36,808 bases of DNA from DATEOR01 sp046733475 (GCA_046733475.1 JBKPPF010000061.1:1-36808); one strand, 5' to 3'. Shown: positions 1 through 7,536, counted from the first letter of the stretch. Notes: generated by a model not told the origin, from the sequence alone. Numbers and translations are program-made.

Positions 1-546
1 CTCGAGCGCCTTGACCGTGTCGTGGCGAAGGTCGCTCGCGGCGTCCATCGTCGTCATGGCGAAGTAGCCGCCTTCGTCGAGCGGCTCGGTGCCCTTGTCG
101 TCCTTGAAGAGGAAGTACTCGAGCTCGGGGCCGACGTTGAAGGTGTCGAAGCCCATCGAGTGCATGCGCTCGAGCGCGCGGCGCAGGACGTTGCGAGGAT
201 CGCCGTCGTACGGCTGCCCGTCGGGAGTGACGACGTCGCAGATCATCCGCGCGACGCGGACGTCGCCGTTCGGCATGAGCTGGAAGGTGGTCGGGTCGGG
301 AATCGCGACCATGTCGGATTCCTCAATCGCGTTGAACCCGGTGATCGACGAGCCGTCGAAGCCCATCCCGTCGTCGAGCGCGCCCTCGAGCTCGGCGGGC
401 GTGATCGAGAAGCTCTTCAGATGGCCCTCGATGTCGGTGAACCAGAGATGGATGAACTTCACGCTCTGCTCGTTCACCTCTCGCAACACTCGCTCGCGCT
501 CCGACGGAATGCTCGTCGCCCTGCCTTTCCGCTCAACTGTCGCCAT
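1..546 (-). CDS. glnA: Glutamine synthetase, type I (5' part; C-terminus outside window)
   Basis: Cytoplasmic enzyme that makes glutamine from glutamate, ammonia and ATP. The first 182 codons are in the window and the frame is still open at base 1. The visible part covers the beta-grasp N-domain and the beginning of the catalytic domain: the FDGSSI loop at residues 63-68 and GPELEYF at 139-145, in which E141 and E143 are expected metal ligands. Start chosen at the ATG read from 546, because AAAAGGAGG lies 7-8 nt upstream and gives an excellent ribosome site. The adenylylation site and class subtype cannot be judged because the C-terminus is missing. A structured leader precedes it (separate entry). 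The upstream HNH gene is on the same strand, but 107 bp with their own promoter-like element separate them, so independent transcription is likely. Confidence 0.96.
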   Translation of the reverse strand, partial: MATVERKGRATSIPSERERVLREVNEQSVKFIHLWFTDIEGHLKSFSITPAELEGALDDGMGFDGSSITGFNAIEESDMVAIPDPTTFQLMPNGDVRVARMICDVVTPDGQPYDGDPRNVLRRALERMHSMGFDTFNVGPELEYFLFKDDKGTEPLDEGGYFAMTTMDAASDLRHDTVKALE

Positions 547-548
547 GC

Positions 549-626
549 ACTCGCCTCCTTTTAAATGCAAAGAGCCCCGGACGGACTCGTCCGAGGCCTC
601 GTCGCCTACGTACTTCTTTCAGTGTA
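549..626 (-). promoter_or_regulatory. glnA promoter-like element and structured leader
   Basis: Read on the minus strand, a TACACT -10-like hexamer (621-626) precedes a leader of about 50 nt that can fold. GAGCC(C)CGGAC at 572-582 faces GTCCGAGGCCTC at 589-600 (about ten pairs with one mismatch and one bulge). An outer helix is also possible between AAAGAG (569-574) and CTTCTTT (613-619), and the two helices compete for GAG at 572-574. The fold ends just before AAAAGGAGG (about 554-562), the glnA ribosome site. No convincing -35 was found. It could be an attenuator, a metabolite-responsive leader, or simply the terminator of the upstream HNH gene. I do not recognise the known cyanobacterial glnA motif in it. 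Confidence 0.4.
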
Positions 627-653
627 GACGACGGGGCCGACGTCCGCCCACGG

Positions 654-1178
654 TCAAGCCGCCGCGGTGGACGTGGACGTTCCGAACGCGGTGAGATACG
701 GCTGCCAGACGTCGGGGACCTTGGGGGCCGCGAGCGTGACGAAGAGCGAGGGCGAAGGTGGCTTCGGCGACGAGAACAGGCGCATCTCGACCTCGTCGAG
801 GAGGCGGTTTCCCTTCTTCAGGTTGCAGGGCGCGCACGAGGTGACGACGTTCTCCCACACGGAGTCGCCTCCCCGGCTCCGAGGGACGACGTGGTCGAGC
901 GTGAGCTTGCCCGTCGAGCCGCAGTACTGGCAGCGCCAGCCGTCGCGGGCGAAGAGAGCCCTGCGCGAGATCTTCCGCTTCACCGCACGCGGAACGCGTA
1001 CGTACTGGACGAGCCTGATCACGTGCGGCCACTGGAACGTGTCGCTCGCGGAGCGGAGAGGACGCGGGAGGTCCTCGAGCACCTCGGCCTTCCCCTTGAA
1101 CACAAGCACGTGGGCACGCCGCACCGAACAGACGTTGAGCGGCTCGTAACTCGCGTTCAGAACGAGAACCTGCTGCAC
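654..1178 (-). CDS. HNH endonuclease family protein
   Basis: A 174-residue HNH/McrA-fold nuclease-like protein of the type found once in most actinobacterial chromosomes. A zinc knuckle is visible as C83-x2-C86 and C115-x2-C118, framing the catalytic LDHVVPRSRGG segment (D95, H96), N110 and N119. The basic stretch before the knuckle (about residues 61-82) fits DNA contact. Start is the GTG read from 1178, preceded by TTGGAG. It lies 15 nt downstream of the GNAT gene and is probably the last gene of the operon that begins at 3238. The biological target is unknown; a DNA-repair or housekeeping role is more likely than restriction because no methylase or other defence gene is adjacent. Confidence 0.9.
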   Translation of the reverse strand: MQQVLVLNASYEPLNVCSVRRAHVLVFKGKAEVLEDLPRPLRSASDTFQWPHVIRLVQYVRVPRAVKRKISRRALFARDGWRCQYCGSTGKLTLDHVVPRSRGGDSVWENVVTSCAPCNLKKGNRLLDEVEMRLFSSPKPPSPSLFVTLAAPKVPDVWQPYLTAFGTSTSTAAA

Positions 1179-1193
1179 CGCTCCAAAGAGTAA

Positions 1194-1607
1194 CTAAGTG
1201 GGCGCCTGCGGAAGCCGCAATTCGACGAGGTTCTCGCCGGCCTCGGTGAACCCGCGGCCGCGGTAGAAGTCGCGCGCGCGGCGGTTCTCGGCCTCCACGA
1301 CGACCTCGAGTCTCGCAGCCCGCTCGGCGATCGCGTAACCCTCGGCCCACTCGAGCAGCTGGCGGCCAATGCCTTCCGCCTCGTGTTCCGGGCTGACGAA
1401 GAGCTGGTCGATCCGCACCGCATCCTCAGCGCGTGCCAGGGCAACGTAGCCTGCAGGCGAGCCTTCGAGCTCGGCGACGAAGACGGTCTCCCGCTCGAGG
1501 ATCGCAAGCGTTCGCGAGTCCGCGCCGCGGTCGAGGCTCGCAAGGCCGAAGAGAACCGCCTCGTCCTCGTCGCGGAAAGAACGGATTTCGGCCTTGCGGT
1601 AAGTCAA
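1194..1607 (-). CDS. GNAT family N-acetyltransferase
   Basis: A 137-residue protein with the GCN5-related fold, predicted to transfer an acetyl group from acetyl-CoA to an amine. Motif A is visible around residues 71-85 (VSPEHEAEGIGRQLL), supplying the pyrophosphate-binding loop, and motif B follows as FYRGRGF. The start is TTG at 1607: AGGAG lies 7 nt upstream and is built into the stop codon of the preceding DUF4446 gene (TAGGAG), so translation is probably coupled. The substrate cannot be deduced from sequence. Confidence 0.88.
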   Translation of the reverse strand: MTYRKAEIRSFRDEDEAVLFGLASLDRGADSRTLAILERETVFVAELEGSPAGYVALARAEDAVRIDQLFVSPEHEAEGIGRQLLEWAEGYAIAERAARLEVVVEAENRRARDFYRGRGFTEAGENLVELRLPQAPT

Positions 1608-1615
1608 AGAAACTC

Positions 1616-2095
1616 CTAGTACGTCATCGCCCGGTCGACGGCCTGCTGCTCCTCGGGCGAGAGAGCCACCGCGGCGCGGCCCCGGTCGAGCTCCTTCACG
1701 TAGATCCGGGCATAGTCGCGTCCCTGGATCGCGCTGACCACGACCCCCGACCGCGCCGCGTCGAGGAAGGCCAGCGAAGCAGACTGATGGCCGCCCGCGT
1801 CCTCGTAGGCGTCATAACGGACGATCGAGGTGTGCGACAGGCAGCCGTCCACGCGCTTGTCGATGCGCGAGAGGCCCGCAGCGACCTCGTCAACGGCGCG
1901 GTGAAGGTCATCGATCCGCGCCTGCAGGGAGACGGCGAAGTCGACGAGATCGTCGGTGCCGTTGCCGATCATCACCTTCTGCGCGCGCCGCACGTTCCGG
2001 AGCTGCACGTAGAAGGCGATCGCGACGGCGAACGTCACGACCGAGAGCGCGGCGGCGCCGATCGCGATCCAGACGGCGGCGGAGATACCGGACAT
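1616..2095 (-). CDS. DUF4446 family membrane protein
   Basis: A 159-residue protein with one N-terminal membrane helix (about residues 7-30), a central heptad-like stretch (about 45-85, probably coiled coil) and a C-terminal globular part carrying the family signatures: a SIVRYDAYEDAGG-like segment, SLAFLDAARSGVVVSAIQGRD, and a terminal LSPEEQQAV segment. DUF4446 proteins occur in Firmicutes and Actinobacteria; their function is unknown. ATG start at 2095, 3 nt after the stop of the preceding membrane protein, so the two are cotranscribed and probably coupled. Confidence 0.88.
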   Translation of the reverse strand: MSGISAAVWIAIGAAALSVVTFAVAIAFYVQLRNVRRAQKVMIGNGTDDLVDFAVSLQARIDDLHRAVDEVAAGLSRIDKRVDGCLSHTSIVRYDAYEDAGGHQSASLAFLDAARSGVVVSAIQGRDYARIYVKELDRGRAAVALSPEEQQAVDRAMTY

Positions 2096-2098
2096 CGT

Positions 2099-3238
2099 CT
2101 ATCCGAGACTGAAGATGACGGGGTACTCGAAGCTGTTGTTCGATCTGTTCGTCTCGCCCGAAACGGGCTCGACATTCACCTGGACGTTGACCGGCGACCC
2201 GAACGTCGGTGCGGGCAGGTCCTTGAAGATCACGATCTTCGTCTCGCCCGGGCTGATGACCGAGATCGTCTGCATCCGCCGGATGACCGGATCCTGCTTG
2301 ATCGTCAGCGTGACGATGACCTGGGTCTCCTGGCTGTCCCCTGAGTTCTTGACGCTCACCTGGAACGAGAGGTTGTCGGTCACGAGCACCGTGTTGTCCT
2401 CGCTGGTCGAGAGGCGCTGGTCCCCCGGCTGGACCACGACGGACGTGATCTCGTTTCCGTGCAGGCCACCAGCCTGGGGGCTCTGCGTCAGGCGGTCGAC
2501 CGTCTGCTTCCAGAACGTCGGGCTGCCGAAGTCCGGATTCGTGACGAAGACGGAGGCCGGGACGGGCACGCCCGTGACGCCCTCGTCATGCATGACCCCC
2601 TCGGAGGGCTGCTTGAAGAGATCCAGATAGACCACGTCGCTCGCGATCAGCCGCTGAGCCTGGATGGCGAGGTTTCTACCGGACTCCGCAGTGCTCGGCG
2701 TCCCCTGGACGTCCCCGAACGCGACGGATAGGCCGCTCAGGCCGTTGACGCGGAACTGCATCGCCTCGACGAGGCTCTGCTGCTGCTCCCGAAGCGGCCC
2801 CGGCGCGTCGAGCGCGCTCGCGTTGGCCACGATCTGCGCCTGCTGCTGGCGTAGCCCTTCGAGCTGCGATTTGAGGTCGGCGAGCTTGATGCCCGGCTGC
2901 GTCAAGAGGTCGTTCAGGTCCTTGCCGACCTGGGCCGACTCGGAGGCGGGACCGCCCACCGATTCCATGTAGTCCTGATACTTCGCCTTCTTCTGGTTGC
3001 CGCGGCAGTTGTTGACCGTCAGGACGAGCACAGCGGCGAGCAGGATCGCGCCGGCGATGAGCAGCCCGAGCCGGAGGAGAGAGGAGCTAGAACCGCCGGG
3101 CGGCCGCGTCGGCATCTTGCGGCGCCTGCGTGGCGGCGCGCCCTCGCCACCGCGTTCGCCTCCCTCGACAGTCGGAGATTCGTCGAAGAAATCGAACTCG
3201 ATATCTGTTTGGGGATCTGGGTTCTCGCGCTCGAACAT
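2099..3238 (-). CDS. Single-pass membrane protein with CARDB-like C-terminal domain
   Basis: A 379-residue protein I cannot name. It has an acidic cytoplasmic N-terminus (1-30), a basic/proline stretch (RRRRKMPTRPP, about 37-47) and one membrane helix at about residues 54-76. An extracytoplasmic region follows, with a Gln-rich likely coiled coil (about 110-165). The C-terminal beta-rich domain (about 265-379) resembles CARDB/Ig-like adhesion modules: SFQVSVKNSGDSQETQVIVTL and SGETNRSNNSFEYPVIF segments. First gene of an operon with DUF4446, GNAT and HNH genes; divergent from a Ser/Thr kinase 92 bp away. ATG start at 3238 with a weak ribosome site. It may have a cell-envelope role, but there is no enzymatic motif. 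Confidence 0.75.
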   Translation of the reverse strand: MFERENPDPQTDIEFDFFDESPTVEGGERGGEGAPPRRRRKMPTRPPGGSSSSLLRLGLLIAGAILLAAVLVLTVNNCRGNQKKAKYQDYMESVGGPASESAQVGKDLNDLLTQPGIKLADLKSQLEGLRQQQAQIVANASALDAPGPLREQQQSLVEAMQFRVNGLSGLSVAFGDVQGTPSTAESGRNLAIQAQRLIASDVVYLDLFKQPSEGVMHDEGVTGVPVPASVFVTNPDFGSPTFWKQTVDRLTQSPQAGGLHGNEITSVVVQPGDQRLSTSEDNTVLVTDNLSFQVSVKNSGDSQETQVIVTLTIKQDPVIRRMQTISVISPGETKIVIFKDLPAPTFGSPVNVQVNVEPVSGETNRSNNSFEYPVIFSLG

Positions 3239-3330
3239 GACCGCGAAATGGGGGCCGGAGAACGCCGGAGTCTAGCACCGCGCCCGGAGATTGCAGGAGT
3301 TTGCAGCCGAAAAGCCAAAGAGCCTGAGCC

Positions 3331-4902
3331 GTGGAACACGCCGTCGCTCTCCATCACGATCATCTCGTCCTCGGGCGATTCCGACCCCTGAGGCCGCTCG
3401 GCAGTGGAGGTTCGGGCTCGGTCTGGCTCGTGCGAGACGAACGGTCCGCACGCGACGTCGCGCTCAAGGTCGTCCCCCGAGAAGGCAAGGCCGGGTCGCG
3501 GGCTGAGCGGGAGGTGGAAGCCGCGGCCCGGCTTCGCCACCCGCGCTGCTTACGCGCGCTCGCGCTCGAGCGCGACGACCACCACGTCTATGTCGCCTAC
3601 GAGTACGTGCCCGGCAAGACTCTGCGGCAGTGCCTGCGAAGCGGCGAGCTCGACGACGCCGCCTCCGTCGAGATCGGCGCCCAGGTCCTCGACGCGCTCG
3701 CTCACGCGCACGGCAAGAAAATTCTCCACCGGGACGTAAAACCCGGGAACGTCATGGTCGAGGACCGCGAGGAGCTCTCCGTCCGTCTGCTCGACTTCGG
3801 CCTCGCCCAGCTCGAGGAAGTCGAGACGCTGACGGCGGCCGGCGACGTTCCCGGAACCCTCGCCTATATCGCCCCGGAGCGCCTCGCCGGCCGAGAGGCA
3901 AACGGGGCCGCAGACGTCTGGTCGGTCGGCGTCCTCCTGTGGGAGTCGCTGGCGGGCCGACATCCGTTCTCGTCTTTCTCGCCGTTGGAAACCGCCAAGC
4001 GCGTCCAGGAGGGCGCGCCGCCCCTGGCGTCGCTACGTCCTGACCTCCCGCGCGCGCTGACCGCGACGGTGGACAAGTTCCTGGACGCCGATCCTTCGCG
4101 GCGCCCGGGGGCGAAGGAAGCCGCCGCGCGTTTGCGCATGGCCTGGACCGAGGTGGGCGAACGGCCACGCGCCCTGACCTCGCGAACGACACTCGCCGAG
4201 CGGGCCACCCATGCGGGGCTCTCCGCAATCTTCGCCGGAGCCGCGGCCTGGCTCATCCCCTTCTTCCCAGCGGGCTGGCCGTTCCTTCTCGGCGCGCTCG
4301 TCGCGATGGCAGCTCTCCTCAATCCCACCACCGGCCTCGCGCTCGCGCTGGCCATCCCGGTCCTCCCCCTCGGGAACGCATCCCTCGGCCTCGCCGTCGT
4401 CTATTCGGTCTTCGCAGCGGTCTGGCTCGCCCTCTTCTGGCGCGACCCGCGGTCGAGCTTCCTCTTCCTCGCCGGCCCCGTGCTCGCGGCCTTCCAGGCG
4501 CTCCCGCTCGTCACGATTGCGTTCTCGGACGCGCGCGGGCTCCCGCGGCGAGGCGCCCTCGCAGCGGCAGCAGCGCTCTGCGCCGCCGCGGTCGCAGGCA
4601 TCCGCACCGGCAAGTCGCTCGACCTCCACGCGACGTCCTCCCCTCACGAAGCCCTCGCGGCGCTCACGAACTATCTGGGAGCGAGCCCCGAGATCTTGGT
4701 CGTAGCCTTGGTTCTCGCCGTCGCGACGCTTGCCGTTCCGTCCGCGCGCAGCCGCGGCCTGTGGGGAATCGCCGTCTGGGGGTCCGCATTCCTGGCCGCC
4801 GCGCTCATCGCCCCCGGCGGTGCTGTGGGCGCGTTTCCGCTCGTCCTCTGGGTCTGGCTCGCCGCCGCGATTCTCGCGCTGCCGCTCCTACGTACGCGTT
4901 AG
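3331..4902 (+). CDS. Serine/threonine protein kinase with multi-pass membrane C-terminus
   Basis: A 523-residue protein. Residues 15-275 form a Hanks-type kinase: glycine loop GSGGSG (24-29), ATP-anchoring K46, catalytic HRDVKPGN (133-140), DFG (155-157) and an APE-type anchor (APERLAG). All key residues are present, so it should be active. The rest (about 285-523) contains roughly eight hydrophobic stretches instead of the usual single helix plus sensor domain. Start is the GTG at 3331; an in-frame TGA lies at 3325-3327, so no longer form is possible. It sits 19 nt before fhaA, in the position-equivalent neighbourhood where mycobacteria carry pknA, and may be a divergent partner of pknB. What the membrane region senses is unknown. 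Confidence 0.92.
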   Translation: MEHAVALHHDHLVLGRFRPLRPLGSGGSGSVWLVRDERSARDVALKVVPREGKAGSRAEREVEAAARLRHPRCLRALALERDDHHVYVAYEYVPGKTLRQCLRSGELDDAASVEIGAQVLDALAHAHGKKILHRDVKPGNVMVEDREELSVRLLDFGLAQLEEVETLTAAGDVPGTLAYIAPERLAGREANGAADVWSVGVLLWESLAGRHPFSSFSPLETAKRVQEGAPPLASLRPDLPRALTATVDKFLDADPSRRPGAKEAAARLRMAWTEVGERPRALTSRTTLAERATHAGLSAIFAGAAAWLIPFFPAGWPFLLGALVAMAALLNPTTGLALALAIPVLPLGNASLGLAVVYSVFAAVWLALFWRDPRSSFLFLAGPVLAAFQALPLVTIAFSDARGLPRRGALAAAAALCAAAVAGIRTGKSLDLHATSSPHEALAALTNYLGASPEILVVALVLAVATLAVPSARSRGLWGIAVWGSAFLAAALIAPGGAVGAFPLVLWVWLAAAILALPLLRTR

Positions 4903-4921
4903 ACGGGCCGCTCAGGGCAAA

Positions 4922-5713
4922 ATGCCCCCGATGAGCGTTCTGCGGAGCATCGAGCACCGCATCGAATCACTCGTGGAGGGAGTGTTCGGCCGTGCGTTTC
5001 GCTCGCACGTGCAGCCCGTGGAGCTGGCGCGCAAGCTCGCGAAGGAGATGGACGAGCACAAGACCGTCTCCATCTCGCGCGTGTACGTGCCCAACGAGTA
5101 CGTCCTCTACCTCGCCCCGAACGACCGCAAGCAGTTCGCCTCGTACGAGACTTCGCTCCTCACCGAGCTCGCCGACTACCTCTCCGAGCACGCGCGTCGG
5201 GAGGGCTATTCGCTCCTTTCCGTCCCCAAGGTGCTCATGGAGGAGGACGAGGACCTCGACATGGGCGAGTTCGGCATCGCCACCCGACTCGTCCAGGCGC
5301 CCGGAGAGCGGGGGGAGGCAGCATCCGAAGAGGCGTCTGAGCCCGTCATGGGCGGAACGAAGGTGTTCGCGCCGCCCCCCGCCGCCACCGCCGCGGTCTC
5401 GGCCGCCGAGGCGCAGGAGCTCGGCCTGGCGCACGATTCCCGCGCACGCCTCAAGGTTGCCGGCAAGCCGTACGAGCTCTCGCGCGATGTCGTCGTGCTC
5501 GGCCGCTCCCGCGAGTGCGACATCACGCTTGACGACGCCAACGTCTCGCGACGGCACGCGGAGGTTCGGCGCGAGAACGGCAACTGGTTCGTCGTCGACC
5601 TCGGCTCGACGAACGGCATCGAAGTCAATGGCAAGCGCACCGACCGCGCAAAGCTCGAACACGAGGACCGGATCCTGCTCGGCCAAACAGAGGTCACGTT
5701 CGAGATCGCATGA
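4922..5713 (+). CDS. fhaA: FhaA-like protein, DUF3662 plus FHA domain
   Basis: A 263-residue cytoplasmic phosphothreonine reader. The N-terminal DUF3662 domain (about 1-120) carries the family pattern IEHRIESLVEGVFGRAF and VPNEYVLYL. A low-complexity Ala/Pro/Glu linker follows (about 125-170), then an FHA domain (about 180-263) with GRSRECDITL, the phosphopeptide-binding SRRHAEV, and DLGSTNGIEVNG. In mycobacteria FhaA binds phosphorylated MviN to control peptidoglycan synthesis. ATG at 4922 chosen because AGGG precedes it by about 7 nt; an ATG nine bases further on (4931) is a reasonable alternative. Its TGA stop lies within the direct repeat of the inserted hairpin element that separates it from fhaB. 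Confidence 0.93.
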   Translation: MPPMSVLRSIEHRIESLVEGVFGRAFRSHVQPVELARKLAKEMDEHKTVSISRVYVPNEYVLYLAPNDRKQFASYETSLLTELADYLSEHARREGYSLLSVPKVLMEEDEDLDMGEFGIATRLVQAPGERGEAASEEASEPVMGGTKVFAPPPAATAAVSAAEAQELGLAHDSRARLKVAGKPYELSRDVVVLGRSRECDITLDDANVSRRHAEVRRENGNWFVVDLGSTNGIEVNGKRTDRAKLEHEDRILLGQTEVTFEIA

Positions 5714-5853
5714 ACGTCGCTCGCCTCCGGCTCGCTCCCGTGAGGGAAACCATGTTTCCCCCACGGACGCGCTTCCTTGCTCCAGTGAAGGAACCTCCTG
5801 GTTTCTTCACACTCCCTCCCCGCGTTCATGGGCCAGTAGGCCCATGAACGTCG
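5709..5853 (+). repeat. Three-hairpin element flanked by 11-bp direct repeats, inserted at the fhaA/fhaB junction
   Basis: The 11-mer CATGAACGTCG occurs at 5709-5719 and again at 5843-5853. The left copy contains the fhaA stop (TGA 5711-5713), the right copy the fhaB start (ATG 5844-5846). Collapsing the repeats recreates an ATGA stop/start overlap, the same arrangement as at fhaB/pstP. The inserted segment holds three hairpins: 5738-5766 (CCGTG-a-GGGAAAC, loop CAT, GTTTCCC-c-CACGG), 5785-5810 (GTGAAGGAACC, loop TCCT, GGTTTCTTCAC, one G-T pair) and 5823-5850 (CGTTCATGGGCC, loop AGTA, GGCCCATGAACG, perfect). No reading frame of note. It looks like a small repetitive/mobile RNA-forming element with target duplication, but only one copy is seen here. 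Confidence 0.75.
5823..5850 (+). promoter_or_regulatory. Perfect 12-bp hairpin enclosing the fhaB start codon
   Basis: CGTTCATGGGCC (5823-5834) and GGCCCATGAACG (5839-5850) are exact reverse complements around a four-base loop. The fhaB ATG (5844-5846) is inside the 3' arm, and no Shine-Dalgarno sequence is visible before it. In mRNA this should occlude the start. It may lower fhaB translation relative to fhaA and pstP, or act as an RNA switch or processing site; that effect is inferred. Confidence 0.6.
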
Positions 5854-6308
5854 AACCCGTTCTGCTGGCCCTTCAGGCGGCCTTCCTCGTCCTGCTGTAC
5901 GTCTTCATCTGGCGCGTGGTGCGCTCGGCCGGCCGCGACATGCAGGTTGCGCCGCAGGAGAGCTTCATTCTCGCCCCCTCGCAACTCGCCGCCGAGCATC
6001 ACGTCGCCGATCCCGGCCGCCTGGTCGTCGAGCGCAGCAAGGCGGTCGCCGTCGGCAAGACCTTCGACGCGGGGCCCGTGCCCGTGACCGTCGGACGCAG
6101 CGGCGACAACACCATCTCCCTCGACGGCGACGAGTTCGCCTCCGGGCAGCACGCGCGGATCGAATCTCAACGCGACGGGGTATGGATCCTTGATCTGGGC
6201 TCGACGAACGGCACCTTCGTGAACGGCGAGCGCGTCGAGGGCCGCAGGCAGCTCCACCGCGGCGATCTCGTCCAGATCGGCGACACGGAGCTCAGATTCG
6301 AGCGATGA
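5844..6308 (+). CDS. fhaB: FhaB-like membrane-anchored FHA protein
   Basis: 154 residues, matching the usual size of mycobacterial FhaB (FipA). One N-terminal membrane helix (about 5-24: VLLALQAAFLVLLYVFIW) is followed by a linker and an FHA domain (about 60-154) with VTVGRSGDNTISL, SGQHARI and DLGSTNGTFVNG. Note GQHAR where SxRH is usual; the Ser precedes as SGQH. It reads phosphothreonine marks left by the operon kinases and links them to division and wall synthesis at the membrane. The ATG at 5844 is the only plausible start in this frame. It lacks a ribosome site and sits inside a hairpin. The 3' end overlaps pstP by ATGA. Confidence 0.93.
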   Translation: MNVEPVLLALQAAFLVLLYVFIWRVVRSAGRDMQVAPQESFILAPSQLAAEHHVADPGRLVVERSKAVAVGKTFDAGPVPVTVGRSGDNTISLDGDEFASGQHARIESQRDGVWILDLGSTNGTFVNGERVEGRRQLHRGDLVQIGDTELRFER

Positions 6309-7534
6309 GGGTCACGGACACAGCCGGATTCACCGATCCCGGCCGCAAGCGGCGGCGAAACGAGGATTCCTTGGTCATCGACCCCCCGCTCTTCGCGGTC
6401 GCCGACGGCATGGGCGGGGCGCAGGCCGGCGAGGTCGCCTCCCGACTCGCCGCCGCCGCCTTCCGCGAGTTCCACGAGGCGGACGAGCTCGATCCAGAGG
6501 AGCGCCTCGCGGCGATCATCCAGGAGGCGAACCGGCGGATCTTCGAGCGCGCGGCCGACGATGCGCAGGTGTCCGGCATGGGAACGACGATCACGGCCGC
6601 GCTCGTCACAGGCGAGGCTCTCGTCATCGGCCACGTCGGCGACTCCCGCGCATATCGGCTGCGCGGCGGGAAGTTCGAGCAGCTCACCGACGACCACTCG
6701 CTCGTCGCCGACCTCGTACGAAGCGGGCGCATCACCCCCGAAGAGGCAGACGCTCATCCCCAGCGGTCGGTGATCACCCGCGCCCTTGGCACGGACCGCG
6801 AAGTCGACGTCGACACGTTCACGGTCCCCGCGGAGAGCGACGATCTCTTCCTGATCTGCTCCGACGGCCTCACCACGATGGTCGACGACGAGGAGATCCG
6901 CGACCTCGTCACCCGGGCGGGCGACCTCGACCGGGCGGGCAAGGGGCTCGTGAAGGCGGCGAACAAGGCCGGCGGCGAGGACAACATCACGGTTGTCCTG
7001 TTCCGTGTGGCCGGAGGGCCCAGCGAGCTCGAGGACACGGTGGTGGCCCCCTCCCCCAACGGTCGCGGCCAGGACGACGACCTCGAAGACACGCTCACCG
7101 GCCTCGAGGCCCCGGCGATCGCGGCTCCCGCTCCGGCTGCGGCCGCGGTCACGGAGCGCGAATGGGGCCCGGCGCTCGACGAGGAGGAGCCAGCACCCCG
7201 ACCCGTCCCTGCCGGCGAGGCTCGCTGGGGGCGGCGCGCGGTGCTCGGCGCGCTCGCGCTGGCGTTCGTCACCGCGATCTTCGCGGTCGCGTTCTGGGCG
7301 CTCACGCGGGCGAACTTCATCGGTGTGAACGAGGACGGAAACGTCGCCGTGTACCAGGGTCTGCCGTGGGATCTCGGCGGCGGCGTCCACCTCTACCGGC
7401 CGCGATACGTGAGCCAGCTCCAAGCCGTGCAGCTCACGCCCTCCGAGCGCGCGGTCCTCCTCGACCACAAGCTCTCCTCCTACGACTCCGCTCGCGACCG
7501 GCTCGACTCCTACGAGCAAGAGGCCTCGCCCTAA
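6305..7534 (+). CDS. pstP: PP2C-family Ser/Thr phosphatase PstP
   Basis: A 409-residue metal-dependent phosphatase that reverses phosphorylation by the operon kinases. The catalytic domain (about 5-238) shows all PP2C motifs: RNEDS (18-22), VADGMGG (D34 and G35 bind metal), GHVGDSRAYR, LTDDHSLV, a CSDGLTTMV segment and GGEDNITVV. An acidic/proline linker leads to one membrane helix at about residues 313-332, then about 75 extracytoplasmic residues with no recognised fold. The architecture matches mycobacterial PstP. The start ATG overlaps the fhaB stop (ATGA, 6305-6308), indicating coupled translation. Confidence 0.96.
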   Translation: MRVTDTAGFTDPGRKRRRNEDSLVIDPPLFAVADGMGGAQAGEVASRLAAAAFREFHEADELDPEERLAAIIQEANRRIFERAADDAQVSGMGTTITAALVTGEALVIGHVGDSRAYRLRGGKFEQLTDDHSLVADLVRSGRITPEEADAHPQRSVITRALGTDREVDVDTFTVPAESDDLFLICSDGLTTMVDDEEIRDLVTRAGDLDRAGKGLVKAANKAGGEDNITVVLFRVAGGPSELEDTVVAPSPNGRGQDDDLEDTLTGLEAPAIAAPAPAAAAVTEREWGPALDEEEPAPRPVPAGEARWGRRAVLGALALAFVTAIFAVAFWALTRANFIGVNEDGNVAVYQGLPWDLGGGVHLYRPRYVSQLQAVQLTPSERAVLLDHKLSSYDSARDRLDSYEQEASP

Positions 7535-7536
7535 CT

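Noticed and set aside
654..1178. HNH protein as part of a restriction or defence island
   Set aside because: No methyltransferase, helicase or other defence gene is adjacent; its partners are DUF4446 and GNAT housekeeping-type genes.
4992..6308. A 438-codon frame covering fhaA and fhaB that could suggest a fusion protein
   Set aside because: Only the part from 5844 matches a family (FhaB). The earlier part is a shifted frame over fhaA with Ser/Arg-rich nonsense composition.
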